Source: Nitrospirae bacterium RIFCSPLOW2_12_42_9 (GTDB taxonomy: Bacteria; Nitrospirota; 9FT-COMBO-42-15; HDB-SIOI813). Taken from it: DNA of 8,312 bases. The translations under genes were made by a program, and so were the position numbers. Shown here piece after piece: positions 1 to 7,200 of this stretch. Below the pieces are notes generated by a model that worked only from the letters and a program-made list of their open reading frames with translations, searched no databases and was not told the DNA's origin. The stretch lies in the NCBI GenBank assembly GCA_001805205.1, contig MHER01000042.1, positions 1-8,312 on the forward strand. Direction: 5' to 3'. The number at the start of each line of letters is the position of its first letter. Positions within the stretch are counted from its first letter, which is position 1.

Positions 1-132
1 AAAAGAATAATGTCATTTAAACCGGATCAACCATTACAGTCAGGCAAAGAGAATGCGCCGGGAATGCTATTTTCTTTCAATAATCAGTTTACCGCGCTAA
101 TGCAGAGGTACTTTGATGAGAGTTGTGTATGA
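1..132 (+). CDS. C-terminal end of an unidentified upstream gene (partial)
   Basis: The frame starting at base 1 is open for 43 codons up to the TGA at 130-132, so this is probably the tail of a gene that begins outside the window. The last residues read FSFNNQFTALMQRYFDESCV. I do not recognise a family. Its stop overlaps the start of the GajA-like gene in an ATGA arrangement (129-132), which usually means one operon with translational coupling. There is an internal ATG at 10, but no good ribosome binding site precedes it, so a free-standing 40-residue peptide is less likely. If the gene is real and full length, it is the natural candidate for an additional member of the defence operon. It could equally be an unrelated gene that merely abuts it. 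Confidence 0.5.
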   Translation, partial: KRIMSFKPDQPLQSGKENAPGMLFSFNNQFTALMQRYFDESCV

Positions 133-1829
133 AAATAAGATATATTGCTATTAAAAATTTCAGAGGCATAAAAGAACTAGATTGGAAAGTGACTGGGGAT
201 TTTATTTGTTTCATTGGCGCAGGAGATTCAACGAAGTCCACAATATTGGATGCCATAGAGTGTGCGCTTACGCCAAGATGGAACTATGTTTTTGAGGATA
301 CGGATTTCTTCAATCTCGATGTGACTCAGCCAATAAGCATCAATGTTACTATTGGGCAGTTGCCAGATGTGTTTGTGAGTGAACAGAAATATGGTCTTTT
401 TCTTAGAGGATGGAATCCACAATCAGATATGCATGACGAGCCGGAAGATGGCGATGAATCAGTTATAACAATATCTCTTCAAGTGGCGAAAGACTTGGAA
501 CCAAAATGGCTCATAGTAAATAATCGGCTACAGGACGAGAAAAGAATATCGTCTGCTGATCGGGCTATGATCGGAATTTCCCGTTTAGGTTCATATACAA
601 GCAAACATTTAAGTTGGTCTTCCGGCTCGGTCCTCTCTACAATGACTGGTGAGGAATTAAAGCTAAGCGAGATTATGGCTGAATGTGTAAGGAAAATTCG
701 CAATGAAATAAATGTCCATTCATTGGAAGAAATCGCCAAGGTTGTTGACCAAGTGAAAAAGCTTGGTGAATCCTTTGGGGTCATTCCTAAAAATGAAATA
801 AATGCGCATTTGGATATTAAAAAGTTATCAGTTAAAGAATCAGGAGTGTCCTTGCATGACGGCAATGTGCCTTTGCGATTATCCGGTAGCGGGACGCAAC
901 GGCTTATGGGATTAGCACTCCAAATGGGTTTACAAGGTAACGGCGGCATGAGCTTAATAGATGAGATTGAATATGGGCTTGAGCCTCATAGGATCTGTCA
1001 GGTCTTATCACTACTAAGAAGCAAAGCAGGCGCTACGGGACAGATATTTTTAACCACGCACTCGTCTTGTGTTTTGCAGAAGTTAAATGTCGATAACCTG
1101 AAAATTGTTTTTTCATCGAACGGTATAACGACAATTGAGGATATTACTGATGACTCGGATGGGAGTTTTCAGAAATTGATGCGTAATAATCCATTTGCCT
1201 TTCTGTCCAAGAGGGTAATCGTTTGTGAGGGAAAAACAGAAATTGGGTTATTGAGGGGCATAGATAAATATTGGCAGAGCGATGGCAAAAGAGGCATTTG
1301 GTCTTATGGGGTAGTGGCAGTTCATGGGGGTGGGGATTCATCTTTCGAAATGGCAAAAAGATTTAATAAACTTAAATATCAAGTTGCTTGGTGGGGTGAT
1401 AGCGATATCCCATCGACAGCTAATAAAAAGAATGAGCTCCGAGATGTGGGTATTTCAGTAATAGATTGGGCTGATTCGGCAAATTCAGAAGGTAGATTAT
1501 TTACTGATATACCTTGGCAGGGAGTAGGGGAGCTTGTTAAGCACGCTGTTGAGTTGTACGGCGAGCAGTCCATCGGCAATCAGGTAAAAGGAATGGACGC
1601 GAATATTTCAAGCGTTACTACTGAATGGTCGGATTCGCCAGCAATTAGAAAAGCAATAGGCGAAGCGGCTCACAAAAATAATTGGTATAAAGATATTACA
1701 AGGAGCGAGATTGTTGGCGATATTGTTTCAAGATACTTAAGCACTATCGCAGATACTGATTTGAGCAAGAAAATATGTCTTATTAGGAAATGGATAGAGA
1801 CTAATGAACATTGCGAAGCTTCTTCATGA
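129..1829 (+). CDS. gajA: GajA-like OLD-family ATPase/TOPRIM endonuclease (Gabija-type defence)
   Basis: This is probably the nuclease subunit of a Gabija-type anti-phage system. In known Gabija, GajA is a nucleotide-sensing, sequence-specific DNA nickase that works with the helicase GajB. The 566-residue product has an N-terminal ABC/SMC-like ATPase: strand MKIRYIAIKNFRGIK, P-loop GAGDSTKS at residues 30-37, signature LSGSGTQR at 251-258, Walker B SLIDEIEYGLEP with D278 and E279, then a TTHSS switch histidine. A C-terminal TOPRIM domain follows: VIVCEGKTE with E367, an HGGGDS turn, and GDSDIP with D424 and D426. Length fits GajA (about 580 aa). The P-loop lacks the usual glycine before the lysine. 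I chose ATG 129, not TTG 123, because it gives the standard OLD-family beginning; GAGAG at 118-122 is a weak ribosome binding site. The gene overlaps the helicase gene by 26 nt. Alternatives are another OLD/TOPRIM nuclease class, but the helicase partner favours Gabija. Confidence 0.82.
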   Translation: MKIRYIAIKNFRGIKELDWKVTGDFICFIGAGDSTKSTILDAIECALTPRWNYVFEDTDFFNLDVTQPISINVTIGQLPDVFVSEQKYGLFLRGWNPQSDMHDEPEDGDESVITISLQVAKDLEPKWLIVNNRLQDEKRISSADRAMIGISRLGSYTSKHLSWSSGSVLSTMTGEELKLSEIMAECVRKIRNEINVHSLEEIAKVVDQVKKLGESFGVIPKNEINAHLDIKKLSVKESGVSLHDGNVPLRLSGSGTQRLMGLALQMGLQGNGGMSLIDEIEYGLEPHRICQVLSLLRSKAGATGQIFLTTHSSCVLQKLNVDNLKIVFSSNGITTIEDITDDSDGSFQKLMRNNPFAFLSKRVIVCEGKTEIGLLRGIDKYWQSDGKRGIWSYGVVAVHGGGDSSFEMAKRFNKLKYQVAWWGDSDIPSTANKKNELRDVGISVIDWADSANSEGRLFTDIPWQGVGELVKHAVELYGEQSIGNQVKGMDANISSVTTEWSDSPAIRKAIGEAAHKNNWYKDITRSEIVGDIVSRYLSTIADTDLSKKICLIRKWIETNEHCEASS

Positions 1830-3255
1830 AGCCAACAAGGGGTTTATTGTTGCCCCTGCGGGATGCGGCAAAACACATCTGATTGCAGAAGCGGTAATCA
1901 ATTATGGCAATGCGCGAGAACTAATTCTTACCCATACACATGCAGGGGTTGATTCGATCAGGCGGAAAATACGTGCTTTAAACCCAGCAAGGCAAAATTA
2001 TCAGATAGAAACAATAGATGGGTTTATTTTACGCTATGTTTCGCATTTCCCTCACACGAGCGGATGGAGCAGTTTCCTTGATGATGTAGATTGGGCATCT
2101 GTCAGAGACTGTGGTATCTGTTTATTCAAAAAAGATTTTATTAAAAGAATCATTGCAGCTACATACAGTGGTTTATACGTGGATGAGTATCAGGATTGTG
2201 TTTTAGAGCAACATGCTATAATCTTGGAGTTATCTGCAGTGCTACCAGCCAGAGTCTTGGGAGATCATTTGCAGGGAATATTTAATTTTGGAGAGAACAA
2301 AATTATTGACTGGGAAAAAGACGTTAAGAGGAATTTCAGAGAGATTGGTGAATTAAATACTCCTTGGCGTTGGAATAATGCAGGTAATCCCGATTTGGGT
2401 AATTGGGTATCCTTATTACGACAGGCAATATTAAACAACAGCGGTATTCGACTGACTGATTTACCAAATAGTGTTAGATGGATTAACACCAATTCTCAAA
2501 CTGATGTTGTAAAAGAATGTTTTTCTGTTTTATCGAGAATAAATACCACCGAGGGTGTTGTCATCATTGGCTTATCAAATCAACCTCAGCGTACTCACCA
2601 TATTGCCCGTAAGTTGCGAGGACAGTTTGGGGTTATTGAACCTTTAGAATCAAAAGACCTAAAAAAGATTATTGGGAAATTAACGGATAGTTGTGCCTAT
2701 AAAAGGGCTATTGCATTATTGGATATAGCCGTGCTTTGTTTCTCCGGCATAAGCAAAACGATTCTGACGCAAGAATACAGCGCTTTGGAGAAAAGACAGC
2801 TACCCAATAGACGCAAACAATTGACAATAAGCGACCCATTAAAAGCCTTCATTTGCAACAACAACTTAGAGAGCATGATATCGTTTTTTGATAGTTTTAA
2901 GCAATTTCCCAATAGTCACCTTTACAGAAAAGAATTATATTTCGAGATTTCAAAAATATTGAGGGAATCTTCAAGTGCAGGGATTTTATTGAAAGATGCG
3001 CTGATAAAGGTTCGGGAGAACACCAGAAGGTGGGGTCGTAGAATACCCAAAAGGGCAATTGCAAGGACGGTTTTGATTAAGGGGCTAGAATTTGATCATG
3101 CTATTGTTCTGGATGCAGACTCGTTTGATTCAAAAAACCTGTATGTGGCATTAACAAGAGCCTGCAAAACGATAACAATCATTTCAAAATCGGATACGCT
3201 ATTGCGAGTAATCCAGACACCACACTTAATTGTTAATGGTAATGACAGGCAATGA
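1804..3255 (+). CDS. gajB: GajB-like UvrD-family superfamily 1 helicase (Gabija-type defence)
   Basis: A compact 483-residue UvrD/Rep-like superfamily 1A helicase, the expected partner of the OLD nuclease. Visible motifs are Walker A APAGCGKT at residues 17-24, motif Ia LILTHTHAGVDSIRRK near 40-55, a TIDGF motif near 70-74, motif II VDEYQD at 126-131, motif III LGDHLQGIF at 152-160, motif V KGLEFD at 426-431 and motif VI YVALTRA at 447-453. It is much shorter than full UvrD (about 720 aa) and close to GajB (about 490 aa), so the large 1B/2B insertions are reduced. No classical N-terminal Q-motif is evident; the P-loop starts almost at once. In known Gabija, GajB is thought to be triggered by DNA ends or by nucleotide changes and to assist GajA. 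The ATG lies inside the 3' end of the nuclease gene, with GGATAGAG just upstream as ribosome binding site, so the two are translationally coupled. Codon use is AT-rich like its partner and unlike the mod genes. Confidence 0.82.
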   Translation: MNIAKLLHEANKGFIVAPAGCGKTHLIAEAVINYGNARELILTHTHAGVDSIRRKIRALNPARQNYQIETIDGFILRYVSHFPHTSGWSSFLDDVDWASVRDCGICLFKKDFIKRIIAATYSGLYVDEYQDCVLEQHAIILELSAVLPARVLGDHLQGIFNFGENKIIDWEKDVKRNFREIGELNTPWRWNNAGNPDLGNWVSLLRQAILNNSGIRLTDLPNSVRWINTNSQTDVVKECFSVLSRINTTEGVVIIGLSNQPQRTHHIARKLRGQFGVIEPLESKDLKKIIGKLTDSCAYKRAIALLDIAVLCFSGISKTILTQEYSALEKRQLPNRRKQLTISDPLKAFICNNNLESMISFFDSFKQFPNSHLYRKELYFEISKILRESSSAGILLKDALIKVRENTRRWGRRIPKRAIARTVLIKGLEFDHAIVLDADSFDSKNLYVALTRACKTITIISKSDTLLRVIQTPHLIVNGNDRQ

Positions 3256-3332
3256 TACTCTCATGCTTCCCCGAACTTCCTTTCCCTACAGATGTCACCT
3301 CTGTGTCATCAGATTTTAAGATTGGCATACAG

Positions 3333-3395
3333 AATTACACATGGTGTCACTGCAATTATACATGGTGTCCCTATAATTATACAAGGGATGTGATA
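3333..3395 (+). repeat. Short degenerate tandem repeat, about 21 bp unit, 2.5-3 copies
   Basis: Two adjacent 21-bp units (3333-3353 and 3354-3374) match at 17 of 21 positions around the core ACATGGTGTC. A third unit from 3375 keeps the first nine bases (AATTATACA) and then diverges. The array lies 78 bp after the helicase stop and inside a 67-codon ORF (3252-3455) that shares an ATGA overlap with that stop. In that ORF the array gives a low-complexity NYTWC repeat, so I do not accept it as a gene. Similar GGTGTC-rich short repeats are, from memory, common near transposase genes in metagenomic Nitrospirota and Desulfobacterota. That association is inference only. Confidence 0.6.
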
Positions 3396-3419
3396 ATGTT
3401 TGGAGGCGGAGTTGCGTGC

Positions 3420-3560
3420 TTATACCTGCTGGTAAAATTCCGCAATGAGCTGTGATGTCAAAATACTCCGGGTCTTCTTATGCCTGATAAACGTGCCATT
3501 GCTGTACTCTTCAAATGCGATCCTAAGTTCATCTTCAGTCCTGCTCCTTCGATCGTAGGG
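3420..3560 (-). pseudogene. Start-less relic reading frame downstream of modC
   Basis: On the minus strand, between a TAA at 3561-3563 and a TAA at 3420-3422, 46 codons are open. They read like real protein, for example TEDELRIAFEEYSNGTFIR and then SQLIAEFYQQV. There is no ATG or GTG in the frame and the only TTG is near the end, so it cannot be an intact gene. It is in the same frame as modC, separated from it by the modC TAG and a second in-frame TAA. It may be the remnant of a gene truncated when the neighbouring defence cassette arrived, or a chance open frame. I cannot assign a family. No convincing mod operon terminator is visible here. Confidence 0.25.
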
Positions 3561-3578
3561 TTACTTTTCGCTTTCTCT

Positions 3579-4673
3579 CTATGGGATTACCCAGAGGCTC
3601 TCTTTTTTCAGGGATACCCGGATGTGCCTCCCTTTGCCGAGCGATAACTTCCTGACAACGAAATTTGGCACTTCTATCTTTAGAAACGTATCTCCGCTCC
3701 CTGTCTTTAGAAACATAATCTGAGTTGAGCCTTTCCCTATAATTGATGTAATCTCCCCTTCAATGATGTTGTCGTGCACTCTGTAGTCCAGTGGCCTGTC
3801 AGGTCTGATGATAATGACCTCTTCAGGTCTGATACAGAAGGAAACATCCTGTCCTGTTTGTAACTCTCCCCCCTCTGTCACAAAGGCCTTTACCAGACCG
3901 ATATCCTTGTTCAGTATCGTCACCAGAGGGCCATCCAGCCCCACTATAGTCCCGTCAAATATATTCCTCGTGCCGATGAACTTTGCAACACTTCTTGTTC
4001 CTGGCCTGTAGAATACCTCTTCCCTTGGACCTGCTTGTTCGATACGCCCGTTATTAATCACTGCAATCTTTTTGCCCAGCATAAAGGCCTCTTCAAGGTC
4101 GTGCGTCACGAGTATCGTGGTTATGGGATAGAGGGTATGGATGCGCAGGAGATCCGCCCGAAGTTTCTCCCTCACCTGAAAATCGAGTGCTGAGAAAGGC
4201 TCGTCCAGGAGGAGCACCCTCGGCTCTATGGCCAAAGTCCTTGCAAGTGCGCACCTCTGTCTCTGCCCTCCGGAGAGTTCATGGGGATATCTTTTTTCAA
4301 GTCCGCTGAGCCGCATTACGGCAATAAGTTCATCAACCTTCTCTTTGATCATAGGACCTTTAAGATGATTGATACCGTAAGCAATATTTCCATATACGGT
4401 CATGTGGGGGAAGAGTGCATAATCCTGAAATAGAAATCCGATACGTCTGTTGCGCACGGGCAGGTCAATATGATTTTCCGAGTCATAGACTCTCTCATTA
4501 CCAATCTCAACAACCCCCTCATCGGGCATTATGATCCCTGAGACCATCTTGAGGATCAGACTCTTCCCTGCCCCCGATGGACCGAAAAGGACAAGAAGCT
4601 CTTCATGTACCGAAAGGTTCACGTCTATACTGAACCCGTCAAGGGATTTCTTCAGACTCAGCTTTAGGTTCAT
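3579..4673 (-). CDS. modC: Molybdate ABC transporter ATP-binding protein ModC
   Basis: The cytoplasmic ATPase that powers molybdate (or tungstate) import through ModB. The 364-residue protein shows all ABC landmarks: Walker A GPSGAGKS at 31-38, Q-loop FLFQDYALFPHMTV with Q83, signature LSGGQRQR at 133-140, Walker B VLLLDEPFSALD at 153-164 and switch H191 in LVTHD. The C-terminal part, from about residue 300, looks like a MOP/TOBE oxyanion-binding fold (EGEITSIIGKGSTQIMFLKT, then a KEVPNF-like IEVPNFVVRKLSLG stretch). This is typical of ModC and can bind molybdate for feedback inhibition. Length is normal for the family. The ATG abuts the modB stop (TGAATG), with GGGAG eight bases upstream as ribosome binding site. 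It is the last gene of the operon; the TAG stop is soon followed by an in-frame TAA. Confidence 0.95.
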   Translation of the reverse strand: MNLKLSLKKSLDGFSIDVNLSVHEELLVLFGPSGAGKSLILKMVSGIIMPDEGVVEIGNERVYDSENHIDLPVRNRRIGFLFQDYALFPHMTVYGNIAYGINHLKGPMIKEKVDELIAVMRLSGLEKRYPHELSGGQRQRCALARTLAIEPRVLLLDEPFSALDFQVREKLRADLLRIHTLYPITTILVTHDLEEAFMLGKKIAVINNGRIEQAGPREEVFYRPGTRSVAKFIGTRNIFDGTIVGLDGPLVTILNKDIGLVKAFVTEGGELQTGQDVSFCIRPEEVIIIRPDRPLDYRVHDNIIEGEITSIIGKGSTQIMFLKTGSGDTFLKIEVPNFVVRKLSLGKGRHIRVSLKKESLWVIP

Positions 4674-5330
4674 TCAAAATCTCCCTTTGGTGAACCTCTC
4701 TGCAATGTAGAGCACCAGAAAGGAAAAGAGAGTAATTATACCGACAAGGAGATTGGCCGTATAAGTGTCTCCACTCTGTACCGCATCGTATATGGCGATC
4801 GGGAGGGTCTGCGTCCTCCCCGGGATGTTGCCGGCCACCATGAGGGTAGCGCCGAACTCCCCGGTCGCCCGTGCGAAGGCCATCACTACTCCGGCCATGA
4901 TCCCGCGCCATGCGATTGGGAGCGTGATCGTCCTGAAAATATATAACTCCGTTTTCCCAAGGAGGCGTGCGGCATTCTCAAGGTCATTCCCGACCCCTTC
5001 GATGGCTGCCTTTGCCGGTTTTACAAACAACGGCAGGGATGAGACGATTGAGGCCAGAACGGCCCCCTTCCATGTGAACACGATCTGCATCCCGAAGACG
5101 TTCTCAAAGAACCTCCCGATGGGACTCCCTGTTCCAAAGGTGCTTAACAGATAGTAACCAAGCACGGTTGGCGGAATCACCAGTGGCTGCATGATCAGGA
5201 CATCGAGAACAGTCTTCCCGAAAAACTCCTTCTTTGCCAGGACCCAGGCCAGCACAAGGCCTGCCGAGGCCGTAAAGACCGTGGCAACTAAAGAGACCTT
5301 GACAGTCAGATATAAAGGAAAAAGGTTCAT
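4674..5330 (-). CDS. modB: Molybdate ABC transporter permease ModB
   Basis: Inner-membrane channel subunit of the molybdate importer, 218 residues, the usual ModB size. Hydrophobic segments are visible at about 9-31, 43-64, 86-104, 143-165 and 192-211, consistent with five to six helices. The cytoplasmic EAA loop that docks onto ModC is clear at 118-138 (ENAARLLGKTELYIFRTITLP, with the conserved glycine and the closing LP). The conserved QPLVIPPTVLGYYLL and FARATGEFGATLMVAGN segments are characteristic of ModB/CysT-type permeases. The ATG follows the modA stop by one base and the ribosome binding site is weak, so translation probably depends on coupling to modA. The stop codon directly abuts the modC start. 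Confidence 0.95.
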   Translation of the reverse strand: MNLFPLYLTVKVSLVATVFTASAGLVLAWVLAKKEFFGKTVLDVLIMQPLVIPPTVLGYYLLSTFGTGSPIGRFFENVFGMQIVFTWKGAVLASIVSSLPLFVKPAKAAIEGVGNDLENAARLLGKTELYIFRTITLPIAWRGIMAGVVMAFARATGEFGATLMVAGNIPGRTQTLPIAIYDAVQSGDTYTANLLVGIITLFSFLVLYIAERFTKGRF

Positions 5331-5331
5331 C

Positions 5332-6132
5332 TTAATGAGTCATTATAAAACCGTATTTTTTCATGACCTCACTCCCCACAGGCCCCTTGACGTAGCGTAT
5401 AAAAGACGCTGCTGCCTCGGGATTCTTAGAGGTTTTCACGATCCCCACGGCCTGATCTATCGGGTTATGGAGAGAAGTGTCTATCCTGACATATGTTATC
5501 TCCGGCACATTCACCAGGGAGAGTGCCACGATCCCGGCCTGTGCATTGCCGGTCTGGATGAACTGGAGGGTTTGCCTGATGTTCTCCCCATAGACAAGCT
5601 TATCCTTCAGTTTATCCCGGAGACCGGCTGACTTCAATGCCTCCATGGCTGCCCTTCCGTATGGGGCATGGTCCGGATTGGCAATCGCCACATTTCTGAT
5701 CTCCGGTTTTAAAAGGTCCTTCAATTCTCTGACTTCTATTCCGGAGGATTTATTTACGGCAAGGACGACCACACCCAGCGCATATCGCTCCACAGAAGAC
5801 GAAATGATATGGCCTTTACCGCTCAAATCCTTCAGATACTTCATGTCTGCCGCAAAGAAGATATCAAAAGGAGCCCCCCCGGAGATCTGTTTTGCGAGCA
5901 TGCCGGTGGAGCCGAATGACAATATGACCTTAATCCCGGTCTCTTTTTCAAACACGGCAGCTATGTCTTTGAATGCAAAGTTAAGGTCTGATGCCGCCGC
6001 TGCAGTGATCCTCCTTTCTCCGGCAGAAGCCGCATTCCCCTGCGATAAAAAGTATAGCAGAGCTGCAACGGCCAAAGAAAAGAGGATCGGGACCATGATC
6101 GGGAAACTGATTTTATTTTTATACTGACCCAA
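5332..6132 (-). CDS. modA: Periplasmic molybdate-binding protein ModA
   Basis: Substrate-binding protein that captures molybdate or tungstate in the periplasm and delivers it to ModB. The 266-residue precursor begins with a signal peptide: lysines at positions 5 and 7, a hydrophobic core at about 11-29, and cleavage probably near AASA at 34-37. Family signatures follow: AAASDL at 45-50, FGSTGMLAKQI at 73-83, GAPFDIFFAAD at 86-96, NPDHAPYGRAAMEAL at 152-166 and YGENIRQTLQFIQTGNAQAGIV at 181-202. These contain the usual oxyanion-coordinating serines and tyrosine. The start is a TTG at 6132 lying inside the end of modE (14 nt overlap). I prefer it over the ATG at residue 13 because only the TTG start provides a positively charged signal-peptide N-region, although the purine-rich GAAGGAAG lies very close to it. 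The stop is one base before modB. Confidence 0.94.
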   Translation of the reverse strand: MGQYKNKISFPIMVPILFSLAVAALLYFLSQGNAASAGERRITAAAASDLNFAFKDIAAVFEKETGIKVILSFGSTGMLAKQISGGAPFDIFFAADMKYLKDLSGKGHIISSSVERYALGVVVLAVNKSSGIEVRELKDLLKPEIRNVAIANPDHAPYGRAAMEALKSAGLRDKLKDKLVYGENIRQTLQFIQTGNAQAGIVALSLVNVPEITYVRIDTSLHNPIDQAVGIVKTSKNPEAAASFIRYVKGPVGSEVMKKYGFIMTH

Positions 6133-6520
6133 CTTCCTTCTCTAAAAAGCCCTTGAATCTGGCATAAAGGTCCCGAAACGCCGATACCGCCCTCTCCCCT
6201 GCGGCGGTCAGTCTTGCACCTCCTCCTCCTTTGCCCCCTGTGGCTGTTTCAATAAGAGGCTCCCTTGCCTGCTTGTTGATAGAATCAACGAGTTCCCATG
6301 CATGCCTGTAAGACATATCCATTGATTTTGCAGCCTCTGAGATGGAGCCATATTCCTTTATCCTTTCAAGCAGGATAACCCTTCCATACCCGAGAAATGT
6401 CCCTTCCTTTCCCTCGATCCATATCCTCCCCATTAACTCGTACTCATCTCTTTTAACAGAGCTGTCCGCAGGGATTCTTTCTTTCCCGGAGGGTTTTAAT
6501 TTCGGTCTTGATCCCTTCAT
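6119..6520 (-). CDS. modE: Single-domain ModE-type molybdate-responsive regulator
   Basis: Winged helix-turn-helix regulator of the ModE N-terminal type, probably repressing its own operon when molybdate is plentiful. The core reads FLGYGRVILLERIKEYGSIS, then an HTH SEAAKSMDMSYRHAWELVDS (residues 61-80 counted from the ATG at 6520), then the family hallmark TGGKGGGGARLT at 94-105. The protein ends shortly after, so the C-terminal MOP molybdate-binding domains of E. coli ModE are absent. Single-domain ModE proteins are widespread, and how they sense metal is less clear. Start choice is open. ATG 6520 gives 133 aa with an unusual charged tail, and the promoter places the transcript start almost on it. 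ATG 6433 gives 104 aa, the more typical beginning (MGRIWIEG). A longer frame reaching 6622 runs through the promoter and is unlikely. Confidence 0.88.
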   Translation of the reverse strand: MKGSRPKLKPSGKERIPADSSVKRDEYELMGRIWIEGKEGTFLGYGRVILLERIKEYGSISEAAKSMDMSYRHAWELVDSINKQAREPLIETATGGKGGGGARLTAAGERAVSAFRDLYARFKGFLEKEVGSV

Positions 6521-6523
6521 GTC

Positions 6524-6558
6524 CGTAATATACAGAAAGGAATAACCCTTGTCAAGGG
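6524..6558 (-). promoter_or_regulatory. Possible operators overlapping the mod promoter
   Basis: Two dyads overlap the promoter. One is CCCTTGACAAGGG (6546-6558), a 6+6 palindrome around the -35 box. The other is an imperfect repeat made of GGTTATT and ATATTACG (6524-6547) across the spacer and -10. It resembles the known ModE half-sites CGTTATAT/ATATAACG with a few mismatches. Either would let a bound repressor block polymerase. The ModE assignment is inference from similarity to the E. coli site. Confidence 0.35.
6527..6555 (-). promoter_or_regulatory. Sigma70-type promoter of the modEABC operon
   Basis: Read on the minus strand there is a perfect -35 TTGACA (6550-6555), a 17-bp spacer and a -10 TATATT (6527-6532). 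The predicted transcript start falls about seven bases after the -10, at or next to the modE ATG at 6520. The mRNA would therefore be leaderless or nearly so, or translation starts at the internal ATG 6433. Confidence 0.75.
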
Positions 6559-6632
6559 ATCTTGAACCGGTGTTTCTGAAAATCCACAGTATATATATTT
6601 TAATAAAGCGGATGATCGTCATGAATAACCTC

Positions 6633-7200
6633 TTAAAATCCTACTGTAATCTGAAACTGTATGACGTCCTCAACGTCATGATAAACACCGTATTCTCCTT
6701 TTAGATATACCTGAGGGTGCAGCATATAGTTTAGTCCAACTGTAGCAATCCTCTCGTCTTCATGGTACTGGCTGTTGCTATATACATCATATCTGAAATA
6801 AGGTGTATAGACCTGGCCTAAACTATAGGCAATTTGTATATAATAACCTCTTGGTTTTGCCTTTGCGAGGCCGGCATGTGCATCAATCGTCCCATCCTGA
6901 TATTCACCCTCTATTGTGTTTATAACTAACTTGCCGCCGATACCTTTGGCGTGGCATCGTGTATAAGATTATATATCCCAAAAGGGGAGAGAAACTTCCC
7001 TGCAGTAATTTTGAGAATATCGCTCTGTGTTATCTGTATGAACGATCGGGTCTTGATATCTCCCACAGTCTCATCACTTGTATGTACAGGACCATGTTCA
7101 AGGGTGAGATCTCCTCCTACTCTGATATTACAGGTACGATTATGGTCAGGAAAAGCTTAGAAAGGAAAAAGGATAAGGATTTTTTTACAAGGGAAAGCTG
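6633..7200 (-). pseudogene. Decayed outer-membrane beta-barrel (porin-like) gene
   Basis: No intact frame exists, but pieces of one protein can be read on the minus strand. The C-terminal piece (6633-6968) runs from about KGIGGKLVINTIEGEYQDG through AYSLGQVYTPYFRYDVYS and ends QFQITVGF. It shows alternating strands and a terminal phenylalanine, the hallmark of outer-membrane barrels recognised by BamA. The middle piece lies in another frame (6926-7156): NIRVGGDLTLEHG, then ILKITAGKFLSPFGIYN, typical of porins lacking specialised domains. A third frame (7120-7200) holds a signal-peptide-like hydrophobic stretch with KK before SLSFFLSKLFLTIIVP; this piece is less certain. The total is far below the usual 350-400 residues, and the step from FGIYNLIHDATPK to KGIGGKL looks like an internal deletion plus frame change near 6945-6955. 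It sits upstream of modE on the same strand and may once have admitted anions, which is speculation. Bases 7201-7341 hold nothing I can support. Confidence 0.7.

Noticed and set aside
3252..3455. 67-codon + strand ORF sharing ATGA with the helicase stop
   Set aside because: Its sequence is largely produced by the 21-bp tandem repeat and it overlaps a better-looking minus-strand relic frame. The overlap with the helicase stop is the only support.
3572..3596. Small stem-loop at the modC stop codon as a terminator
   Set aside because: The stem is short with a bulge and no T-run follows on the minus strand.
5191..5631. 146-codon + strand ORF, and other long + strand ORFs across 4765-6127
   Set aside because: They are antisense shadows of modA and modB, which have clear family motifs.
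6521..6622. 34-residue N-terminal extension of modE back to ATG 6622
   Set aside because: It runs through the strong promoter at 6527-6555, has no ribosome binding site that stands out, and is not part of the ModE fold.
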